DNA from: Trissonchulus latispiculum
Taxonomy: Eukaryota > Nematoda > Enoplea > Enoplida > Ironidae
DNA length: 64,000 nt
Assembly: GCA_030248195.1 (NCBI GenBank)
Contig: JASAND010016475.1
Coordinates: forward strand, 20,001-84,000
Direction of reading: 5' to 3'
Shown: piece by piece, positions 23,552 to 31,800 of the stretch
Position numbering within the stretch: position 1 is the first letter of the stretch
Layout of the letters: each line of letters starts with the position of its first letter
The notes under the pieces: generated by a model
Told to the model about the DNA's origin: nothing
Databases searched by the model: none
Seen by the model: the letters and a program-made list of their open reading frames with translations, nothing else
Made by a program: the position numbers and the translations under genes

Positions 23552-25018
23552 TCAACGACGTCTGGGCCTCTTCGAGGGCGGTCCATGGAATCGGGGGCGA
23601 TCATGCAGGGATAGGGACATTAGAGAGGGGACAGAAGGGGACCGCTTCTTCGGAGAGGAGTGAGGATCCTTCCTCTTGGGGGGATCAGGGACCTTTCTCT
23701 GGGACTCCTTGGTCTTTGAGGAGCCGTAGGGCTTGGATTCTGGATGGCGGGGCCGGTAGATGGGGGAGTCCTTGTGAGGCCGTTTACTGAGGTAAACGGA
23801 CAGGGGGACCCGCTTCAGGGAGCTGGCAGTCCAGGACTGAAGAAGCCTCTGGTTGGAACAGAGGGGGAGGGCATAGGTGTGCCCGGTGGGAATGGCCACG
23901 GGATCCTGGGGCCGGAAGTGGGTGCCGTCATCACGGAATGTGTAGCATCCCCACACCAATCCGGCCCAGGCAGGATCTTTCTTCATGGTTTTCACTGGGT
24001 CTACTGAATCCGGAACATATACCAATGTTGGCAAGGCCCAGATCATGGGCACCGACTCCATATAGGGTGGGATGTCCTTGAACTCCTGATGGAGTCGCAT
24101 GGCCTCATCCCTGTAGAGGTCATTGGGGCATTTGTGGATGGTAGTGTCAATTTCTGGGACCACCACAATTCTGGTAAGCAGTGGTGAACGGATGGCCAGG
24201 GCCACCCGCAGGCAGCGGACGGGGGTGGCCTTAGTTATGGGAAAGATCAGCGGTTCTGATGTTCCGGCGATTTCTCTGAGGAGGGCCAAGACCTGGGGAT
24301 TTTGGAGGGCGCATCCTCCAATCACGGCCACACGGGGGCGCACAGTGTAGATACCTTCAGGGTCCTTCAAATAGACCCTGAGGAATTCCAACAATTGGCC
24401 AAGCATGTTGGCGGCCTGATGGGAGGCACAGTGGTCGGAAGCCTCCTTATCGAGGGTCTTCTTAGACACCTCCATTTCTCTGAGGCGAAGGTCCAAGAGT
24501 TCCTGGTGGATGCCCCAGAAACGATTTCTGGTGGCCTCCATGAGGCGACTGTATCTGGTCGCTAACAGTTCTTCCTTGAATTGGGGGAGGGAAAACTTGG
24601 CAAAGAGGACTGCACCCATGATGAGGGTTTTGAAAGGGTAGTGATGATTGGGGTTCATGAGGAGGCGGCTGAGCTGCACATCCGCATTGGCCATCTGTTT
24701 GGCCTCCAGGGGTTCACGTATCTTAAGGATCTTGTAGGCGGTTGAAAATGATCCTGTAAGGAAGGCAAGAATCGCCTGATATAGGTTTTCGGCCGTGAAG
24801 GCGGCCTTGTTCCAATGACGGATCATAATGGGGTCGCCCTTAGCATCGCGACCCTCCACCTTTGCGAAGTTGGACAACTTCTTATGTTCGGGGGCATTAC
24901 TTCTAAAGTAGATGTAATGCCCAGGGCTATCAGGATGGTAAGGGAGTTGGAATAGGGACAACCTTCTCAATTGTTCAAGGGAATTCTGGTGGATCACAGC
25001 GGCGTTGATGTTGTTCAT
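23552..25018 (-). CDS. NADAR (YbiA-like) domain protein of the LTR element (488 aa)
   Basis: The first ~170 residues read as a NADAR domain: YIYFRS (35-40), LSNFAKV (48-54), TAENLYQAILAF (75-86), an EAKQMAN segment (105-111), then VLFAKFSLPQFKEELLAT and FWGI near 165-169. These match the family order of an aromatic strand, S-N-F, E-x3-Q-A, K-F, L-L-x-T and W-G. Characterised NADAR proteins such as bacterial YbiA cleave N-glycosidic bonds and act on riboflavin intermediates or ADP-ribosylated substrates. Residues ~200-370 contain RPRVAVIGGCALQNPQVLALL and look like a separate alpha/beta fold that I cannot name. The C-terminus is basic, Pro/Ser-rich and ends PSKRPRRR, a plausible nuclear localisation signal. 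ATG follows TTCTTCTTGCATTCTAG directly. Removal of ADP-ribose placed by host defence is an inferred role. Confidence 0.85.
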   Translation of the reverse strand: MNNINAAVIHQNSLEQLRRLSLFQLPYHPDSPGHYIYFRSNAPEHKKLSNFAKVEGRDAKGDPIMIRHWNKAAFTAENLYQAILAFLTGSFSTAYKILKIREPLEAKQMANADVQLSRLLMNPNHHYPFKTLIMGAVLFAKFSLPQFKEELLATRYSRLMEATRNRFWGIHQELLDLRLREMEVSKKTLDKEASDHCASHQAANMLGQLLEFLRVYLKDPEGIYTVRPRVAVIGGCALQNPQVLALLREIAGTSEPLIFPITKATPVRCLRVALAIRSPLLTRIVVVPEIDTTIHKCPNDLYRDEAMRLHQEFKDIPPYMESVPMIWALPTLVYVPDSVDPVKTMKKDPAWAGLVWGCYTFRDDGTHFRPQDPVAIPTGHTYALPLCSNQRLLQSWTASSLKRVPLSVYLSKRPHKDSPIYRPRHPESKPYGSSKTKESQRKVPDPPKRKDPHSSPKKRSPSVPSLMSLSLHDRPRFHGPPSKRPRRR

Positions 25019-25037
25019 CTAGAATGCAAGAAGAATA
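25016..25037 (-). promoter_or_regulatory. Candidate 3' splice site at the start of the NADAR ORF
   Basis: On the minus strand TTCTTCTTGCATTCTAG abuts the ATG of the 488-aa ORF, a pyrimidine tract plus AG. It is paired with a similar site at 23246. Confidence 0.6.
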
Positions 25038-25861
25038 CATAGGAACAATTGTCAAACCATAACAATCATTCCTCGATTTGCGACATTGGGCGCATTAAGA
25101 AATACCTATTTCTTAACGGAGAATCAAGCTATGAAGTGCCACAGACTTTAGCTTATTAAGAAATACCAATTTCTTAGTTTGATTTAGTAATTAACACAGG
25201 GACTGTTTACATGTTCTGGCTATAATCCCAGGAATCGTGTACGTGTAGTTACAGTATAAATATACATTTATAGCAATTAATATCACAGATTAACATTATA
25301 AAACAACTAATTAGACATACTAGATAATAAGATCAAGAATGAAGGTACAGCAATTACATAATTAACACTTGTGTGAGACGGGAAGAAGGGGCATGGCTTA
25401 CTATTGGCAACTCTGATTTACACTTCTTGACTAGACTTACTCACAAATTCATGCACATACAACAATTATTTATATTCCCTTAACACAGTTCATATTTTAA
25501 AACTTCATTAAATCTTCCGAACCAAACTTTACACGAAATGACCAAACTTTTAACTATTAGTTCATATTTTTATGTTATTTTCGTAGTTATATTTCTTTTT
25601 ATACAATTTTCTTGTTATTATGTGGGGAATGATAATTGGAGATTTATACACAGACAATTTTGTGTTTAATTTTGGTATTTAGTGGTTAATTTGAGATTAT
25701 TAACTTTAAATTTGCAATAGACCTTTTTTGAGTGGATGAACTATTTAAGATAGGTATTTTCTCATAGTATACGCAGATTAGACTGATTTACTCTTCCAAT
25801 TATCATTCCTGGGGAGAGAGCTTGCATTGAGTTCTCCCCATCGTGGACAATTATTGATACA
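25019..25861 (-). other. Non-coding spacer between pol-OTU and NADAR ORFs
   Basis: About 840 AT-rich bases with no recognisable gene. The phrase AAGAAATACCNATTTCTTA occurs twice in palindromic form (near 25097 and 25158). A spacer this long after pol fits use of a separate spliced message for the downstream ORF. Confidence 0.5.
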
Positions 25862-28800
25862 TTATTTTTGCCCATAGGGCGTCTGGTATGTTCTACCAGA
25901 TCGCAAGGCAGATGACCATGACCGAATATTTTCACGGGCTTGTGATGCTGCTTCACGGCGCGGTCTGGTATCTTGGAATTCCTGTGACTGAGTTGGAAGA
26001 GGGGGTTTAGGATCAAGGTATTCTTGTGGCTGTATTGGAGGAAACTGGGCAAGCGCAAGTGGTGGGGGATTTGAATCTTTGTTCATTTGGGAAGACGTAG
26101 GGCGGAGAGCATGGGACCAGGATCTGATAATCTCCGGATACGTGGTATAAAACGGCCTCAGGGGTCCTTTTTCTATGTCTAGGACCAACATATAATGGTT
26201 CCTGTTCACATGCCAAATATAGATAGACCTAGGGTCAGGGTCAATATCCGATCCTAGAAATGCAGGGGTATGGGTGAACCACATCCAATAATTATCTTTT
26301 GGGTTTACATAGGTTACGATCTGAGTGTTCAGCATGTTCGCAGCGAGGAATATCTCTACCTCCGTGGCGAAAGTTCCGGGACGTGAGATAACTTCTGGAT
26401 CATACTTCTTCGGTGCCTGCATTCGCTGTATGGCGTCCTGAATTCTAGGGTGATGATTGTAGTAGTCTCGCATTAATTCCCGGACCGTTGGGTGTCGATG
26501 CTCACCACCGTAGATAGCAGCAGCCAGTACTCGATAAAAACAGTTCCCATCTGGTCTAACGTCGAGTACTACTGTGGGATAGGTGAGGGGGAAATCTTGA
26601 CCCCAGTCCTGGAGGTGAGGATTGTTAGTAATGGTAACGTCTCCTAATCGATCTGCTTGTACTTCCAACCAATCATTATTAATAGGGGCCCAGGTCATCT
26701 GTACAAGGGTTTCGGCGATAAGTTCGGGATCAGAGGTGTTGTCTTCTATGTCACTATACTGGTCAATAGGTTTTCTTATATCTGGGGAGGGGGTTCTTCT
26801 CCTTCTGGATATGCGTGATTTCTTTTCAGGCTCAGAACCCAAGGTTGGGGCTGTTGATAGGAGATCTTCATCTGAACTGATGTCAGCATGAAGATTCGGG
26901 TCTCCTTCCATCTCTTCAGTCAGTTGGTCTTCTGGGGATAGGGGAAGCACATGGGGTGCTGGGACTGGTTTCATCCGTCTAAAGTTGACTCTATGTATCT
27001 GAGCCTTACGTGAGTTGGCCAATCTGAGGTCTGCAACTGGTGGGTGAACATCCACAATCCGGTAGGGCCCACAATAGAAGGGTCTCAATTTGTGACTCAC
27101 ATTTTGTCCAGCCTTTTGTGGTGCTTGAACCATTACTAAATCTCCTGGCATGAAAGTGATCTGTCGGACACCGCGGTTGTAATTTCTTTCCTGAGTGATT
27201 TGGGCAGCTTGAATGTGATCTCTCGCGTACTTCCAGGCCTTTCTTAATCCTTCGGAAACTTGAGCGACATAATCTGGAACGTGATGTAGCTCGGCTGGGG
27301 TAATCAATTTGTAGCTGTTGGGGAGGGTAGGATCCCATCCATGTGCCAAATAGAATGGTGTTTCTCCGGTTGAGGCATGCACACTAGTGTTGTAGGCGAA
27401 AGTACAATAGGGGATCATCCTGTCCCAATCTATGTGTTCTTGCACAGTGGTGCGCAACATATGTTTGAGGGTGCGATGCCAGCGTTCTATTTGGCCGTTG
27501 CTGCTGGGATTATATTTAGTGGTTTCCACTTTCCTGACATCAGCTAACTTACAGATTGCTTTGTTCAGTGCTGATACAAATTGAACTCCTTGATCACTAA
27601 CCAATTTTCGAGGGGCTCCAAATTTTAGCAGAATGTGCTCGACAAACACATATGCTGTTACCAAAGCAGTAGCGACTCGGACGGGAACGGCTACCACGTA
27701 TTTGGAAAAGGCATCTATGAAGGAGATTACGTATCGGTGGCTGTGAATTGATGGTCTCCTCATGTCCATAATGTCCACGTGAATTCGGTCAAAAGGTTCA
27801 GTAGGGGGAATGGTATGAAGGTGGGCATTCTTTCTTCGGTGAGGAGCTTTGTGTGCCATGCAAATTCGACAGGTGTTCACCCAATCTCTAACTGAGGCCC
27901 ACAAAGAGGGCCACCAATAATTTCTTTGTATCCTTGAATGCGTCCGGGCAATTCCTAAATGTCCGGCAAAGGGGCTGTCGTGGGCAGCCAACAATATATG
28001 CTTTCTGAGGGGCAAGGGCACTGCAAGTTGTCGGTTGGTTTCTTCTCGACTTTTAGACAATCGGTATAGGACATCATCCTCAATGATGAATTCCGTGGCT
28101 GCTGCTGCAATCTTAACCGCTTTAGTGAAGTCTAGAGGCAGGATGTCGTGGACAAGATATCTCTTAATGGCGGCAAAGAAGATATCATTTTCTTGTTGTT
28201 CTATTAAGCGATCCCATATAGTGTTGGTCAGGTATAGGGGTCCCTCGATAGGGATGTCCTCCTTTTTCTCGTGTTCCTTAGAAGCAGCAGGCATCTCCGG
28301 TTGATCTGCATCATCCACAGGTTTTGAAGCAAAGAAATCGGCGTCCCAGGATCCAGATGACATTGACTTAGGACTGTGTTGGTTTGATCCTTTGGGGGCT
28401 TCTTCGTGTTCATCCTCAAGAGGATTATCTTCCAAACCTTCATTCTTTTGAGAAGGGATGGAATTTGAATCGATGTGTCCTGGTTCCGCTGCAACGTCTT
28501 GTACTCCTAGTGATTTTCCTTCGTGGGAGGAACTTTGTAGATCCAGATCTTTCCGTTCCTGTATGTTGGGTAAGTTAACGGCTAATTGAGCACCTTTTCG
28601 GGGTTTCTGTAATGAACTCAGGGCTTCTTCCGCCTCAGCTTCATCCAAAGTCCGGAGATCGATGGATTGCATCTGTTCAGATAATTCATCAACACTATGT
28701 TTATTACCAGAGTCTAGTTGTAGTCTTTTTCGTGCCATCATAACCTGTCGTCCGGGTATAGGATGATAAGCAATTAAGCAGTTAATTGCTCCTATAAGTC

Positions 28801-31800
28801 CATCCGCTACTTCCGGTCCTACTGGCGGCGTAATGACCCGAACATTTAGGGGTGGGTTCGGTTTGGGTCCGGCAATGTCTCGGAAAAGTGGGTTTCTTGA
28901 CAGTCCATCAGCATTGCTATTGTCTTTTCCGGGCCTATGCTTAATATCAAAGGTATATTCACTAAGTTCAACTCTCCATCGAGCTAACCGTGAATTCTGA
29001 GGTGGGGCAGTCATGAGCCATCGTAGGGCAGAATGGTCAGTAACTACCAGGAAGGGTGGTCCTCCATATAGGAAATGTCGGAAATGTTGTATTCCAAATT
29101 TGATAGCAAGACATTCCTTATCATGTGTGCTGTAATTTTTCTCATGTTTCTTCAGGGATCTGGCGGCGTAGGCTACAGGGTGTTCCTTCCCATCTTCTTG
29201 ATCTTGTGATAGTACGGCGCCCAGGCCAAGATCGGAAGCGTCAGTATGTAGGACAAATGGACGGTCAATGTCGGGATGAGCCAATACAGGGGCCTCTTGC
29301 AGGGCTTGTTTCAATGTTTCGAAGGCTTTCTGGTGGGTAGCATTCCAAGCGAACTTGTTTTCCTTCTTTTTGAGTTGGTATAGAGGGCTAGCCAACGAGG
29401 CGAATCCTTTGATAAACTTAGCATAGTAAGCGCACATTCCAAGGAAACTTTCCACATCCTTCACACATTTAGGTTGGGCAAATTCTTGTATGGACTTTAT
29501 TCGGTCGGCCAATGGTTCTACGCCTTTCGCAGAAATGGTATGCCCCAGATACTTTACCTGCGTCTGTAGAAATGAACACTTTTCAGTATTCAACTTTAAA
29601 TCGGCTGCCATTAATCGACCGAAGATTTCTTGCATGATTTCCAGATGTTCACTGAAATCTTTAGAGAAGATTAAGATGTCGTCAATGTAGATGATGCATT
29701 TCTTCCATTGTAGATCTCCCAATACCCGTTCCATACATCTCTGAAAATTGCCAGGTGCTGACTTTAATCCAAAGGGAAGTACGTTATACTCAAATTGTCC
29801 ATGGAAGGTATTGAATGCCGCTTTTGCTCGGGATTCTTCATCTAGTTCTATATGATTGAAACCTTTGTTCAAATCTAATGTGCTAAAGTAGTTAGCTCCT
29901 TTTAACGCAGCCAATATGTCATCAATTCGTGGTAGAGGGTAAATGTCAGGCTGGGAAACTTGATTTATTCGTCTGAAATCAACACACAATCTCCATTTTC
30001 CATTCGGTTTAGGGACGTAGAGCATAGGTGAGGCCCATGGACTTTGTGAGGGCCTAATGAATCCATGTTTCAGCATTTCCTTGAGTTCTTCTAGCAGGGT
30101 TTCTCGCAGATGTACTGGCAATCTGTAAGGAGGGGAATATAAAGGTGAATTTGTTCCGGTATTGATGGTAGCCTGAAAAACTGAACACTTCCCCACATCA
30201 TAGGGGTGATGTGAAAATACCTTTTCATTTTTCAGTAGTGACTCACAGAACTGATCAATTTCTTGTTCAGTCAATTGGGCTGAAGGGCGTGGCATCTCTT
30301 TGTAAACTTCAGGCAAATCATCATAGGTGAGAAGTTGGCCTCGCTTTACTTTAGTGGTAACTCTAGGAAATTCTTCTTCGGAATAGTCCATAACGTGGTT
30401 TAGGTGTAGAACACCCTGGCTTGGGGTACGGACATAATAAAACTGACAACCATCCTTGGCGTCTTCTTTCAGATGATTTCGATCCGGCACTTGTGGTGTA
30501 ACACTTCCGATACACTCGTTAGCATATAGCTTGATAGGGTCTTCGGAATAATTTTCCAGATATATGATGATATGTTTCGAATCTAATCTTACTCTCGCAG
30601 GGAGGCATGCTAGGGGACGATCCGGATGATGAGGGGAATTAAACTTGTGTGGGTGAGGGTCAAAGTCTCCTTCCACATTTAGGATAACATCAGGGGGAAT
30701 TTCCACCATTGCATTGATGATTGCTCTAGATCTAGCCGGTAAAGTAAAGTTCTCCATCAGGGTCACTCTATAAGCGGTTTCTAATGGATGTTGAGGGGTC
30801 GATATAGGAATCGAGAAGGTTCCCGGTGGATGGGTCGAATGAATTTTGATTTCATTAGTATGGACAGAGATTTCAAAAGAGGCGTGGAATTTGGCCAGGA
30901 AATCGGTTCCCAATAGGATGTCTTGAGGGGCGTTTTCACTAACGAAAAATGTATGTGGTACAGGAGAGTAATTTGGAGTTCCCCGGAAGGTGATTTTACC
31001 TTCGACCTTTCTGTCGATGTTCATTCGGTGTCCAGTAGCAGATAGACTCCATCTGGGCTTTTCCAACTCAATTGTGGGCAATTTATGTTTCTTTACCATA
31101 CCATCAGAGATAACAGTAATATTAGCTCCTGTATCTAGAAGGGCTGTCATTACAACCCCATGCAATGATATGTCTATCAACAACGGGGAAGCACTAGGAG
31201 ATCTGTATTCGGACAAATGTTCGGGTGTGTCCTGTAAACTATAGATGCGATCCCGGGATCTTCTTCCACTGGACGGATCTCTAGGCCGATTGCCTTGATA
31301 TGGTTGTGGGGTTACGGCTCGAGCTCCAGCTCTTCCGATATCAGGACTTGCAGCGCGTAATGGCGGACTTTCTCGTTCATATGATCCAGCTCGATATTGG
31401 TGAAGTTGGTGGAACGGCTCATCTCTTTGATGCTCTTCTTCTGGTCCAGACAATAATGGTCTTCTAGGTCTGATAGGATTAGGGTATCCCGATTCCAGAG
31501 AGTAGGGTGGATAGGGTGGTAGTGGTTCCAAAGGAATATCTTCGAATCTCAGCTGTCCTCTTCCAGGAGCATGAGCATAGGAACGGGGTCTAGCTCCTTT
31601 GGCCCTGCCTTCTGTGACGGCGTGTATTGGGTGTGGTGGTCTCTCAAGCAGAGGCGATTGGCTACGTGTTTCAGATGGACTAGAACTGGCTGGGGGTGAT
31701 GTTGGAGGGGAGGTTGGAGATCTTTGAGTTCCTGTTCCCAATCTACTCAGTCTTTGTCCTAATCCGAAACCTGATCCACGTATCCGTTGGAGAAGATTTT

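Noticed and set aside
22242..24565. Several 75-90 codon plus-strand frames opposite the 433-aa and 488-aa ORFs
   Set aside because: They are antisense shadows of the long minus-strand ORFs and show no domain or codon signal.
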